Position numbers and translations under genes: made by a program. Below the pieces are notes generated by a model, which was not told where the DNA came from, ran no database searches, and worked only from the letters and a program-made list of their open reading frames with translations. A stretch of DNA of 64,000 nucleotides from Fodinibius sp050117475 (GTDB lineage: Bacteria > Bacteroidota > Rhodothermia > Balneolales > Balneolaceae), in NCBI GenBank assembly GCA_050117475.1, contig JASFMR010000003.1:1-64000 (forward strand), in the 5' to 3' direction. This document shows positions 1 through 8,721 of the stretch, piece by piece. How positions within the stretch are numbered: the stretch's first letter is position 1; each line of letters starts with the position of its first letter.

Positions 1-14
1 AGGTTGCAGAAAAT

Positions 15-560
15 TTACTCCGAGCTATAGAACGGGTTTTTCTCGTAGGTATCTTTCTGCATGTAGGCCCGGGAATATTTAACGTAATTGTCGGAATGTT
101 CTTTAATAGAGGCGACCTCATCAGCTGATAACCTGCGCACCTGTTTTACCGGGGTTCCCATGTACATGTATCCGGATTCCAGCCTCTTTCCCGGAGGCAC
201 GAGACTGCCGGCCGCTACGATCACATCCGATTCTATCACCGCTTTATCCAATACAGTGGCATGAATACCGATAAGCACCCGGTCATGGATAGTGCAACCG
301 TGAATCATGGCATTATGACCAATAGTAACCTCATCCCCAATTCTCGTGGGTCCGGTCTGGTTCATCACATGGATGCAGGTATTATCCTGGATATTAGAAC
401 GGCAGCCGATCTCAATCCAGTTGACATCTCCACGTATGGTCACGTTGAACCAGACACTGCTCTCGTCCCCCAAAGTAACGTCTCCGATAATATCGGCACT
501 GGGAGCCACAAAGACCGAATCCGGAAAACCAGGTTTCTTATCTAGAAATTCGTAAATCAT
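15..560 (-). CDS. Gamma carbonic anhydrase family protein
   Basis: Left-handed beta-helix protein of 181 aa, the usual length for this family. Hexapeptide-type turns run through roughly residues 15-130 (for example ADIIGDVTLGDESSVWFNV). His64, His82 and His87 lie at the positions expected for the inter-subunit zinc site of gamma-class carbonic anhydrases. Many bacterial members (YrdA/PaaY-like) have weak or unproven anhydrase activity, so reversible CO2 hydration is a family inference. It is probably a cytoplasmic trimer. It is the last gene of a leftward series with dsbA-like, M28 and DUF2339 genes, but 176 bp separate it from the next one, so it may have its own promoter. Confidence 0.9.
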   Translation of the reverse strand: MIYEFLDKKPGFPDSVFVAPSADIIGDVTLGDESSVWFNVTIRGDVNWIEIGCRSNIQDNTCIHVMNQTGPTRIGDEVTIGHNAMIHGCTIHDRVLIGIHATVLDKAVIESDVIVAAGSLVPPGKRLESGYMYMGTPVKQVRRLSADEVASIKEHSDNYVKYSRAYMQKDTYEKNPFYSSE

Positions 561-736
561 ATTCTTTTGAGATTTTATAAAACTTGGTACCCTATTGTTA
601 CCGTGATTCCGGAACCATGGACCGGGTTTCTAAAAAAGATCACAAATAGATGCTGAAATAAGCCTCCCGACCAGGTAGGGTTCAGCATGACATAAACAGG
701 GCTGGCAATTTCAGCAAAAAATAATGCCGGAATAAA

Positions 737-1333
737 TCAGCCGCCTGTTTTTTCGTTGAGATAGCTTTTAACGGCTTCCTCCAATCCTTTATAGGTACGC
801 GGCAGTGGTTCAAGCATCTCGCCTTCAATGAAAATGGTTGGGGTGGAATGAACCCCTTTTCGAATACCTTCCTCTTTCGATTCCATAATCGTTTTTTGAG
901 TTTGGGCTGCATTCAAATCGTCTTTAAACTTTTGAACGTCCAACCCCAGCTTGCGTGCATAGTCTATAAATATTGGCGTTGGGTTGCCCGAACTGGCCCA
1001 GCGCCCCTGAGTTTCAAACAGCAGGTCGTGCATCTCATGAAACTTGCCCTGGTTCTTAGCAGACTGCGCTGCTCGGGCAGCAAGTGCTCCATACTGGTGG
1101 CTCGTCAATGGATAAAAATGAAGTTCCAGGTTAATCCGGTCACCGTATTTTTTCATCAATTTCTTGACAAAGGGATAATAATAAGCACAGGCCGGGCACT
1201 CGTAATCGTAATATTCGGCAACAGTGATCTTGGCTTTTCCCTCGTCCTTCGACGGTGCCTGGGCCTTGGTTGTCTTTAATCCCATTCCCATAATTAGCAC
1301 TGCCGCAAACAGTATAGCAGATAATTTTTTCAT
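737..1333 (-). CDS. DsbA family thiol:disulfide oxidoreductase, exported
   Basis: A 198-aa thioredoxin-fold protein. The N-terminal signal peptide has basic residues, a hydrophobic stretch at about 5-18 and a likely cleavage after KAQA near residue 25. The active site is Cys46-Pro-Ala-Cys49 in YYDYECPACAYY. The cis-proline loop is STPT (Pro165), followed by the strand TIFIEG. An all-helical insert between them is typical of DsbA/DsbG-like proteins with the F-box name DSBA (PF01323/PF13462). It probably oxidises or isomerises disulfides in the periplasm. The CPAC dipeptide differs from the CPHC of E. coli DsbA, so the redox potential cannot be inferred. It lies 76 bp downstream of the M28 peptidase gene on the same strand. 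Confidence 0.88.
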   Translation of the reverse strand: MKKLSAILFAAVLIMGMGLKTTKAQAPSKDEGKAKITVAEYYDYECPACAYYYPFVKKLMKKYGDRINLELHFYPLTSHQYGALAARAAQSAKNQGKFHEMHDLLFETQGRWASSGNPTPIFIDYARKLGLDVQKFKDDLNAAQTQKTIMESKEEGIRKGVHSTPTIFIEGEMLEPLPRTYKGLEEAVKSYLNEKTGG

Positions 1334-1409
1334 AAGATTTTTTATTCTTTAAACCTTGTTGGTAATGTTTTTGTAACGGTTGTTGTATTCTACAAATTTT
1401 ATATTACCC

Positions 1410-3077
1410 TTATTCACCGGATGCTTTTTCAATCATATCCAAACGAACTTGCTTAAACTCGTCGCCTTCTTTCCACTTTTGCATTCCTTGTTGATTAATG
1501 ATCCGGTAACCGGCATCGAAAAATAGGCGAACATCCTGAACCATGCCACTCAGATCCCAATGTTCATTGATCTCATCATTTACAGTATGGTAATTGGCAT
1601 CTTCGAGGCTGTCAATAAATGCTGAATAGTCCTCCGGCTTATCAATAAACTCAGTCCCGCGGTCGGGAAAGACTGCAGGTACTCCTTTTTTGGCCAGTGA
1701 AAAATGATCGGAACGATAAAAATAACCCCGGTCGGGATGGGGTTCCGGCTTAATTTCTCTTCCCCGTTCCTGGGCAACCTGTACGATCACATCGCTAACT
1801 GTATTTCGACCGTAACCAATCAGCACCAGGTCCCGCGTCTTTCCGTATACATTCATTCCGTCAAGATTTATATCGGCCGTCACCTCGGTCAAGGGCACCG
1901 TGGGATGAGAAGCCCAGTATTTTGATCCCAGCAGGCCAACCTCTTCACCACCCACGATCAGGAAGAGAACACTGCGTTTCAGTTGAGGTTCTAATTTCTT
2001 ATATGCACGTGCCATATTCAGCACGGCGCTCACCCCCGCCGCGTTGTCCAAGGCTCCATTGTTGATGGAATCGCCTTTCACCGGCTCGGTTATTCCCAAG
2101 TGATCGTGATGGGCAGTAAATACCATATACTCATCTCTAAGCATATCATTCTGGCCGTCAATTACCCCTAACACATTCTTTGCATTCTTTTGGCGGTAAA
2201 CTGCTGACAAATTGAGACTCAAGCGCACCCCGCTTAATACAACAGGCCTAAAAGACCGGCTCTCGGCCGCCTTCAACTGTTTTTCCATGTCCAGGCCTGC
2301 GCTTTTAAAGAGTGCTTCACTCGAGGATTTTGTCAGCCAGCCATTAAACCGGGTCGGCGAATTCTTCATGGCTTCATCATCACGCAGGTAAAAGCGTTCC
2401 CGGTTCCAGCTGTTAGCTACCACATTCCAGTCATAGCCGGCCGTTGGTGTCGTATGAATAATTAGCACTCCAGCGGCTCCCAATTCCCGGGCTTTTTCAT
2501 ATTTATAATCGTAGCGGCCGTAATACAGACGGGTATCTCCCCCAAATAGATCGGGATTACTGCTTGGATCATTATTTTTAACAATCAGGATCTTGCCCTT
2601 CATATCCATACCCTTGAAATCATCCCATTTTTCTTCGGGGGCCTGTATTCCGTATCCCACGTACACCAGCTCAGCATCATCAATGGAAACATTCTCCTTC
2701 AGGTTGCTGGGCCAAGCCATAAAGTCCGAATAATAATCAAAGATATGAACAGTGTCTCCACCCTTAGTAATGCGAATTTTGGCGTCTTTGGCCGTTTTTT
2801 GTCCAATCAGCGGCACATCCTGTACATAACTGCTGTCCGGCATCCCACCGCGGATCCCATACTTTTTAAATTGATCGACCAGGTAGCTCACTGTTTTCGC
2901 TTCTCCGGCAGTACCGGTACCTCTTCCCTGAAACTCATCGGAGGAAAGAACTTTGATAGGCTCCATCAAGCTTTCTTCCGTGATGGTTTGGGCAGCCTGC
3001 TGAATGGGTGACTTCAAAGTGCATCCGGTGATTATCAAAGCCAAAGCAAACAAAAGAAATTTCTTAGCGTCCATCAT
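1410..3077 (-). CDS. M28 family metallopeptidase lipoprotein with PA domain
   Basis: A 555-aa lipoprotein. The lipobox LIITGC puts the lipidated cysteine at residue 19. A protease-associated (PA) insertion spans about residues 130-270, and the M28 zinc aminopeptidase domain about 295-530. Zinc and catalytic residues can be seen: His323 and Asp325 in TAHHDHLG, Asp344 in GALDNAAG, the Glu378-Glu379 pair in GGEEVGLLG, Asp406 in NLDGMNV and His458 in RSDHFSL. These match the co-catalytic two-zinc set of the family. It is expected to trim N-terminal residues from peptides outside the inner membrane. It sits 60 bp after the DUF2339 gene and before the DsbA-like gene, all leftward. Confidence 0.9.
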   Translation of the reverse strand: MMDAKKFLLFALALIITGCTLKSPIQQAAQTITEESLMEPIKVLSSDEFQGRGTGTAGEAKTVSYLVDQFKKYGIRGGMPDSSYVQDVPLIGQKTAKDAKIRITKGGDTVHIFDYYSDFMAWPSNLKENVSIDDAELVYVGYGIQAPEEKWDDFKGMDMKGKILIVKNNDPSSNPDLFGGDTRLYYGRYDYKYEKARELGAAGVLIIHTTPTAGYDWNVVANSWNRERFYLRDDEAMKNSPTRFNGWLTKSSSEALFKSAGLDMEKQLKAAESRSFRPVVLSGVRLSLNLSAVYRQKNAKNVLGVIDGQNDMLRDEYMVFTAHHDHLGITEPVKGDSINNGALDNAAGVSAVLNMARAYKKLEPQLKRSVLFLIVGGEEVGLLGSKYWASHPTVPLTEVTADINLDGMNVYGKTRDLVLIGYGRNTVSDVIVQVAQERGREIKPEPHPDRGYFYRSDHFSLAKKGVPAVFPDRGTEFIDKPEDYSAFIDSLEDANYHTVNDEINEHWDLSGMVQDVRLFFDAGYRIINQQGMQKWKEGDEFKQVRLDMIEKASGE

Positions 3078-3137
3078 TTCTGAAAATATTAGTTAAGCCT
3101 TTACTCTGCTTTATAAATACAAAAGTAACATCATTTT

Positions 3138-4943
3138 TTAATTATTGCTATCCATGCCGGTGCTATCCTCTCCGATCCGTTTTTGCCAATAATAGCCCAG
3201 GACTAAAAAGACGGCACCAAACCCAATAAATAAAAGAATACGCCAAATAGCCTGGAGCTGTGACAGGTCTACCAGGAACAACTTACCGACTACAAGGAAG
3301 ATGGTCGACATTCCGGCCAGCCGAATACGTCTTCCATATTTCACAAATCCAAGTATCAGCAAGAAAATACCGTAAGCGCCCCAGGCAACTGTTGTCCAGG
3401 CCTGACCGTTTTCCAATGGTGAGATAAAGTGATAAATCCATACCAGGAATAAAATATGGCACACTACACGGTATACGAGGCTGATGTCAGGTTTCCGAAT
3501 CCACCTTGGCAACAGTATTCCCCCCGCAGCCAGGAACGCCAGTTGCGTGATTTTTTCCAGATCAACGACAGCTGACGAACCGACTGCCGAAAATCGCATC
3601 ATGTTAAATAACCAAACTATGACAACCCCGAATAGTATATGCGAGCTTATATCTACTTTATCATCGGCGGTGCTATAGGCTACATAGCGCAAGGCAACAG
3701 CTTCTGCAGCAAGTACTGCAAACAGTATATTTCCCTCCAGTAGAAGGACGAAACCAATCGTAAGCATTATCAATGCCATAAAAATATGTGTTGAGGCCAG
3801 TTTCGAAACCGATTCTTTTCTTAAGAACAGATACATCAAAACGCCTAAACCGGCCAACACAAAGGCCACAGAGCCTGCTCCATCCATAGAAAGATCCCAG
3901 ATTCCAATAACAAGAGGGAGCATCAACAACGGCACCAAAAATACCATCAGGTGCACCGAGGAACCGGGGCTATAATTCATATTCGGATCGATGCTCCCAT
4001 CCTTAAGCAGCATTTCAGGATCCGGCCACAGACGGGGATTTCTTAAGGTCATAACAGCCCGTCCCGTTGCCAGCATCCACGAAGCTATGCTCCAAATTAC
4101 AACCCCCGCTAACAGAAACCAGCGTTCCGTTAGCGTTACCGTTCCAGTCCCGAAAATAGTATTTACTACTCCGATACACAGCACCACAAAACCGCCAACG
4201 GTGATACTCCAAAGCAGGCCCTTCCATCCTTTAAAAAGATAAACGGCACTCGAACCCGCCAGCACCAGCGCGGTATAAAGCATCAGCATTATCACACCTC
4301 CTTCTCCCGTATAAAGCATAAATGGGGTCCCAAGTGCGCCAAGTGTCCCCACAATTGAAAGCACAGCTTCATTTTGCTGCAGAGACAAGGACAAAGCCAA
4401 CAGTGTGACAACAACCATGAAAAACCAGGTAACTATAACGGGCGCAAAAGAATACAGCTGGAACGTGGAAAATCCGGTGACATAAAAAGTGGCTATTCCC
4501 CCACCCAAAAGGATCTGTTTCATGGGTTTAGCACTGTCCGGAACCTGCAAACCACTTATGAATAACACCAGTCCAATCCCCAAACCTATAGCACTTCTAA
4601 CCGGGGGAATCAACCATCCTTGGTCAATAGAGTATTTAAACAGAAAAGCTACCCCGATCAGTAAGAGGCCGATACCAATCCTATTAAGCCACTGCTCACC
4701 GGGCTGAAAATTCTCTGCATCCCATCTATGTGATTTTGGGACTATGGGCTCCTCTCCGCCTGATTGATCCGGAGATGCCTTCCCTGCCGGAGAGCCCTGA
4801 TTCTTTAAACCGGAGATGTGCTGCTCAAGGTTTTCCACTTTTCTTTCCAGACGTTCAATCCTGGCCTGTAAGTCATGTTTGCTGTCCTGCATCATCAATC
4901 CCATCTTAAATTTACGTAATGATTGATATAAGGAATTTTGCAC
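3138..4943 (-). CDS. DUF2339 domain-containing polytopic membrane protein
   Basis: A 601-aa integral membrane protein. Residues about 20-50 form a short coiled coil (DLQARIERLERKVENLEQHI) followed by a polar Gly/Pro/Ser-rich linker. From about residue 85 to the C-terminus there is an almost continuous series of hydrophobic helices, at least twelve by eye. The motif NRIGIGLLLIGVAFLFKYSI at the first helix and the overall layout are characteristic of DUF2339 (PF10101). The function of the family is unknown. The first start gives MQNSLYQ; the Met at residue 15 or 18 is a possible alternative. It is divergent from the SDR gene with only 58 bp between them, so the two share a promoter region. Confidence 0.85.
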   Translation of the reverse strand: MQNSLYQSLRKFKMGLMMQDSKHDLQARIERLERKVENLEQHISGLKNQGSPAGKASPDQSGGEEPIVPKSHRWDAENFQPGEQWLNRIGIGLLLIGVAFLFKYSIDQGWLIPPVRSAIGLGIGLVLFISGLQVPDSAKPMKQILLGGGIATFYVTGFSTFQLYSFAPVIVTWFFMVVVTLLALSLSLQQNEAVLSIVGTLGALGTPFMLYTGEGGVIMLMLYTALVLAGSSAVYLFKGWKGLLWSITVGGFVVLCIGVVNTIFGTGTVTLTERWFLLAGVVIWSIASWMLATGRAVMTLRNPRLWPDPEMLLKDGSIDPNMNYSPGSSVHLMVFLVPLLMLPLVIGIWDLSMDGAGSVAFVLAGLGVLMYLFLRKESVSKLASTHIFMALIMLTIGFVLLLEGNILFAVLAAEAVALRYVAYSTADDKVDISSHILFGVVIVWLFNMMRFSAVGSSAVVDLEKITQLAFLAAGGILLPRWIRKPDISLVYRVVCHILFLVWIYHFISPLENGQAWTTVAWGAYGIFLLILGFVKYGRRIRLAGMSTIFLVVGKLFLVDLSQLQAIWRILLFIGFGAVFLVLGYYWQKRIGEDSTGMDSNN

Positions 4944-5001
4944 ATCTTCTCTATATATCCCAGAATATTATTGCTATACTTTCATAAATAAATCGAAATT
5001 C

Positions 5002-5826
5002 ATGAGTTCATTTAAAAATAAGCACGTACTTATCACGGGGGGAGCAGGCGGCATTGGCTTTTTGATAGGTAAACTTGCTCTTCAAGAAGGAGCGGCCCAA
5101 CTTATTCTTTGGGATATTGACCGGAAAGGATTGCAAGAGGCCAATGAAGAACTTGAGGAAGAATATTTCTCACAGATAAACACTTATGTCGTTGATTTAT
5201 CCGAACCGAAACAAGTTTACAACGTTGCAACGCAGGTTATGGAGGTTCATCAATCTGTGGATATCCTCATCAACTGTGCCGGAATCATTGTTGGCAAATG
5301 GTTCTCAGAGCAATCGAGCACTGAGATTAGTCAGACAATTAATATAAACTTATTGGGCCCAATGCATACAACCCGAGCTTTGCTGCCCGATATGATTCAA
5401 GCCAATAAAGGCCATATTGTAAATATAGCTTCCGCCTCCGGATACCTGGGAAATCCCCGGATGTCGGTATATGCAAGCAGCAAGTGGGGACTAATAGGGT
5501 GGTCGGAATCCCTGCGGCTTGAACTTAAACAGAATACGAACATCAAAGTAACCACAATAGAGCCCAGTTACATCAAGACGAGCCTGTTTGCCGGCGTGAC
5601 GCCTCCGCTGCTGACCCCCTTACTAGACCCCTTAGATATTTCTAAACGTATTATTGAAGCCATTAAGAAAGATAAAATTCACCTTCGGGCACCGTTTATG
5701 GTGAAGCTGCTGCCCTTTCTCAAAGGCAGTTTACCCACTCGTTTATTTGATTTCATTGCCGGAAAACTCTTCAAAGTCTATCACTCGATGGATACCTTTG
5801 AAGGCAGAACATCGTCAAAAGAATAG
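5002..5826 (+). CDS. SDR family oxidoreductase
   Basis: A 274-aa classical short-chain dehydrogenase/reductase. The nucleotide-binding motif TGGAGGIG is at residues 12-19, the NCAG structural motif at 91-94, and the catalytic set Ser144/Ser146, Tyr157 and Lys161 lies in SVYASSKWG. Asp38 after the second strand (LILWDID) suggests NAD(H) preference. The C-terminal 70 residues are hydrophobic and basic, as in SDRs acting on long-chain or membrane-associated substrates. The stop is followed after only 5 bp by the aldehyde dehydrogenase start, so an operon is clear. Together with that gene the likely chemistry is alcohol to aldehyde to acid, with an unknown substrate. Confidence 0.9.
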   Translation: MSSFKNKHVLITGGAGGIGFLIGKLALQEGAAQLILWDIDRKGLQEANEELEEEYFSQINTYVVDLSEPKQVYNVATQVMEVHQSVDILINCAGIIVGKWFSEQSSTEISQTININLLGPMHTTRALLPDMIQANKGHIVNIASASGYLGNPRMSVYASSKWGLIGWSESLRLELKQNTNIKVTTIEPSYIKTSLFAGVTPPLLTPLLDPLDISKRIIEAIKKDKIHLRAPFMVKLLPFLKGSLPTRLFDFIAGKLFKVYHSMDTFEGRTSSKE

Positions 5827-5831
5827 TCATT

Positions 5832-7199
5832 ATGGAACAGGTCGTAAGACGACAGCACCAGTTTTTTGAACAAGGGAAAAGTCGATCGGTAACCTTCCGC
5901 AAAAAACAGCTAAAAAAACTCAAGGGTATACTGTTGGAAAGCGAAGAGGCATTTTATGAAGCGTTACGTGCTGATTTTAAGAAGCCTCCTTTTGAGACCT
6001 ATGCTACAGAACTTTTTATTCTGTACCAGGAGATCGAACATTTGCACGGGGATTTGTCGGCCTGGGCCGCTCCCCAAAAGGTCCGCGGCTCCATATTCAA
6101 TTTTCCATCTAAAAACTTTATTTACCCCCAACCATATGGTGTCTCTCTCGTAATAGGGGCATGGAACTATCCTCTGCATCTAACGCTTAATCCAGTGCTG
6201 GGTTCTATGGCCGCAGGAAATTGCACCATCATCAAACCTTCGGAACTGGCCTCACATACCTCTTCCCTGATCGCCGAAATAATAAACTCCAACTTTGATC
6301 CCGGCTACCTGCATGTTGTTGAAGGAGGTGCCGAAATAACCCAATCAATTTTGAGCGAACCGCTGGACTACATCTTTTTTACCGGGAGTCAGCGTGTAGG
6401 AAAAATTATCATGAAGGCAGCTGCAGAACAGTTAACCCCGGTGACTCTCGAGCTCGGGGGAAAATCTCCGGCTATCATCGATGAAACCGCCGACCTCTCA
6501 ACGGCTGCCCGGCGTATAGCCTGGGGAAAATTCATGAATGCCGGGCAAACATGCGTGAGTCCCGATTATGTGTATGTCCATACATCTCGAAGAGACGAAT
6601 TTTTTGAACTCCTTCAAAAAAATATAACTGGCTTTTACGGAGAAGATCCCAGTCAAAGTCCTGATTTTGCCCATATCATCAATCGTAATCATTTTGAGCG
6701 CCTGGAAAACATGATTGATCCACAAAAGGTATTGATAGGCGGAAAAACAAAGCCGGAGGAACGCTATATCGAACCTACGGTTATGACCAACATAAACTGG
6801 GATGACAAAGTCATGCAGAACGAAATATTCGGTCCAATCTTACCGGTCTTGTCGTTTCAAGATATGGATGGGGTTATTGCTTCCATAAAAGTAAGAAGTA
6901 AGCCCCTTGCATTGTACCTGTTTTCTAAAAACAAGACAACCCAAGAGCGGGTGATCAATGGAATACCCTTTGGCGGGGGATGTATAAATGATACCGTAGC
7001 CCACCTTGCGAATCCGGAACTGGATTTTGGAGGTGTGGGCCATAGTGGAATCGGAAGTTATCATGGAAAGAAAAGCTTTGATTTGTTTTCTCACCAAAAG
7101 AGCATCATGAAGAAGGGAACCTGGCTCGACATCCCGCTTCGTTATCCCCCATATAGAAACAATCTCAAATGGCTAAAGAAATTGACCAAAATAATATGA
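5832..7199 (+). CDS. Class 3-type aldehyde dehydrogenase
   Basis: A 455-aa NAD(P)-dependent aldehyde dehydrogenase. The catalytic cysteine is Cys241 in NAGQTC and the general base is Glu207 in LELGGKSP. The cofactor loop FFTGSQRVG is at about 182-190. The length is short for the superfamily (usually near 490-500), and the hydrophobic C-terminal tail places it with class 3 / fatty aldehyde dehydrogenases. It starts 5 bp after the SDR stop and its TGA overlaps the next gene's ATG (ATGA), which indicates translational coupling. The probable role is oxidation of medium- or long-chain aldehydes; the substrate is an inference. Confidence 0.92.
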   Translation: MEQVVRRQHQFFEQGKSRSVTFRKKQLKKLKGILLESEEAFYEALRADFKKPPFETYATELFILYQEIEHLHGDLSAWAAPQKVRGSIFNFPSKNFIYPQPYGVSLVIGAWNYPLHLTLNPVLGSMAAGNCTIIKPSELASHTSSLIAEIINSNFDPGYLHVVEGGAEITQSILSEPLDYIFFTGSQRVGKIIMKAAAEQLTPVTLELGGKSPAIIDETADLSTAARRIAWGKFMNAGQTCVSPDYVYVHTSRRDEFFELLQKNITGFYGEDPSQSPDFAHIINRNHFERLENMIDPQKVLIGGKTKPEERYIEPTVMTNINWDDKVMQNEIFGPILPVLSFQDMDGVIASIKVRSKPLALYLFSKNKTTQERVINGIPFGGGCINDTVAHLANPELDFGGVGHSGIGSYHGKKSFDLFSHQKSIMKKGTWLDIPLRYPPYRNNLKWLKKLTKII

Positions 7200-8194
7200 G
7201 CGATACATTCAAAGCGCTGGTTGTAGAAGAAATCTTCAACGGAAATTTTCAGCGTTCCGTACAGCATTGGCCCGTTGAACGGCTCCCTGACAATGATGTC
7301 CTCGTCGAGGTACATTACTCCTCACTAAATTACAAAGATGCATTATCAGCCTCAGGAAATAAGGGAGTAACCCAAACATACCCCCACATTCCCGGTATTG
7401 ATGCTGCAGGTATCGTGGCACATAGCCGTGATGAGCGATTCCGGGAAGGCGACCCCGTTATTGTCACCAGCTACGATCTGGGGCAAAACACCTTTGGAGG
7501 TTTCGGACAATTTGTTCGAGTCCCGGCCGGCTGGATCGTACCCCTCCCCAGGGGGCTCACTCTCCGGGAGAGCATGATCCTTGGAACGGCGGGATTAACC
7601 GCTGCAATTGGCGTCCGCCATCTTCGGCATAATAACGTAACCCCTGACAGCGGAATCATTCTCGTAACCGGCGCCACCGGTGGTGTGGGTACGCTGGCTA
7701 TCAATATGCTGGCAAAAATGGACTATGAAGTGACAGCTGCTACAGGTAAAATGGACCAGCGATTATTTTTAAAAAAGATGGGCGCTACAACGGTTATTCA
7801 CAGGGATGAAGTACAAGACAAGTCTTCCAAGCCCCTGCTCTCCGGAAAGTGGGCCGGGGTAATCGATACCGTGGGGGGCGGCATCTTGGATACCGCTATC
7901 CGCCAATGCCGTCAAAACGGGGTGGTTGCCTGTTGCGGAAATGTTCTGGGTCATGAACTTCATACTGATATCTATCCCTTCATTTTACGAGGGGTCAGCC
8001 TGGTAGGGATCGACAGTGGTTATTGCTCCATGGAGCTCCGCAGAAGCTTGTGGACTAAACTAGCCGGTGATTGGAAACCCGAACATTTGGATATACTGGC
8101 AAAAGAATGTTCTTTGGAAAAACTGAAGATAGAAATTGATCGCATTTTAGAGGGACAACAGGTAGGCCGCGTATTGATAAACCTACGATCCTAA
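7196..8194 (+). CDS. YhdH/YhfP family quinone oxidoreductase (acrylyl-CoA reductase-like)
   Basis: A zinc-independent MDR-superfamily oxidoreductase of 332 aa from the chosen start. The ATG at 7196 forms an ATGA overlap with the stop of the aldehyde dehydrogenase. An in-frame ATG at 7169 would add nine residues inside the upstream gene and is less likely. Family marks are the N-terminal catalytic domain with GIDAAGIV, the Rossmann glycine motif VTGATGGVGT, and the characteristic C-terminal segment GIDSGYCSMELRR. Relatives reduce acrylyl-CoA to propionyl-CoA with NADPH (AcuI) or act on other activated alkenes. The operon partners hint at detoxification or turnover of aldehydes and enones. Its stop overlaps that of the convergent response regulator gene. 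Confidence 0.9.
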   Translation: MSDTFKALVVEEIFNGNFQRSVQHWPVERLPDNDVLVEVHYSSLNYKDALSASGNKGVTQTYPHIPGIDAAGIVAHSRDERFREGDPVIVTSYDLGQNTFGGFGQFVRVPAGWIVPLPRGLTLRESMILGTAGLTAAIGVRHLRHNNVTPDSGIILVTGATGGVGTLAINMLAKMDYEVTAATGKMDQRLFLKKMGATTVIHRDEVQDKSSKPLLSGKWAGVIDTVGGGILDTAIRQCRQNGVVACCGNVLGHELHTDIYPFILRGVSLVGIDSGYCSMELRRSLWTKLAGDWKPEHLDILAKECSLEKLKIEIDRILEGQQVGRVLINLRS

Positions 8195-8607
8195 GCAGAT
8201 TTATTAAGCTTCGTCTCTGACGTCTTGTCTTTGAGAGCATTTTTAACCGCAAGAAACAGGGGGTCTTTAAGATCGCCACTGGTCACCGGCTTGGTTAAAA
8301 AACCTGTGAAGCCCGTTTTTTTTGCTCTTTCCAGATAGTAGCGTTCGGAGCTTCCAGACAAGTAAATAACCGGGACATCAGATTTCTCGCGGATTAACTC
8401 CATAGCCTCAATACCATCCATCTCTCCCTTCAACGAAATGTCCATGATGATAACATCCGGCTCAAGTTCATTGTTTTTGTCTATGGCATCAACGGCCTTG
8501 GTGACCTTCCCGACTACATCAAAACCAAGCTTTTTAATTAACCGCTCTTCCACCATTGACAGAAGCATGTCATCTTCGACGATAAGTACCCGTCCTTTTT
8601 GCTCCAT
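8191..8607 (-). CDS. Single-domain response regulator
   Basis: A 138-aa stand-alone CheY-like receiver with no output domain. It has the acidic pocket Glu11-Asp12-Asp13, the phosphoacceptor Asp56 in VIIMDISL, Ser84 in the switch position and Lys106 in FLTKPV. About 20 polar residues follow the domain. The nearest sensor is the HisKA_2 kinase about 3.2 kb away on the other strand. Kinases of that class often work through single-domain receivers, so a pairing is plausible but unproven. The stop codon overlaps the stop of the convergent YhdH-like gene (8191-8194). Confidence 0.92.
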   Translation of the reverse strand: MEQKGRVLIVEDDMLLSMVEERLIKKLGFDVVGKVTKAVDAIDKNNELEPDVIIMDISLKGEMDGIEAMELIREKSDVPVIYLSGSSERYYLERAKKTGFTGFLTKPVTSGDLKDPLFLAVKNALKDKTSETKLNKSA

Positions 8608-8650
8608 ATCTTTCCCCCTTTTGAGCCTTCAATTAACACTTTTCCAAAAA

Positions 8651-8692
8651 CATTAAAATTCTTTAATAAAAAATAATTAAAAAATCTTAATG
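8651..8692 (-). terminator. AT-rich hairpin, possible terminator of the DUF2235 operon
   Basis: The two halves of this 42-base stretch are nearly perfect inverted copies (CATTAA at one end, TTAATG at the other, two mismatches in about 18 pairs). Read on the minus strand, the hairpin follows the DUF2235 stop by 30 bases and is followed by a short T run (8650-8646). It could equally be an operator for the response regulator, whose start is 44 bases further on. Confidence 0.4.
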
Positions 8693-8721
8693 TGCAAATT
8701 TCTTAATAATCTTTTCTCTAT

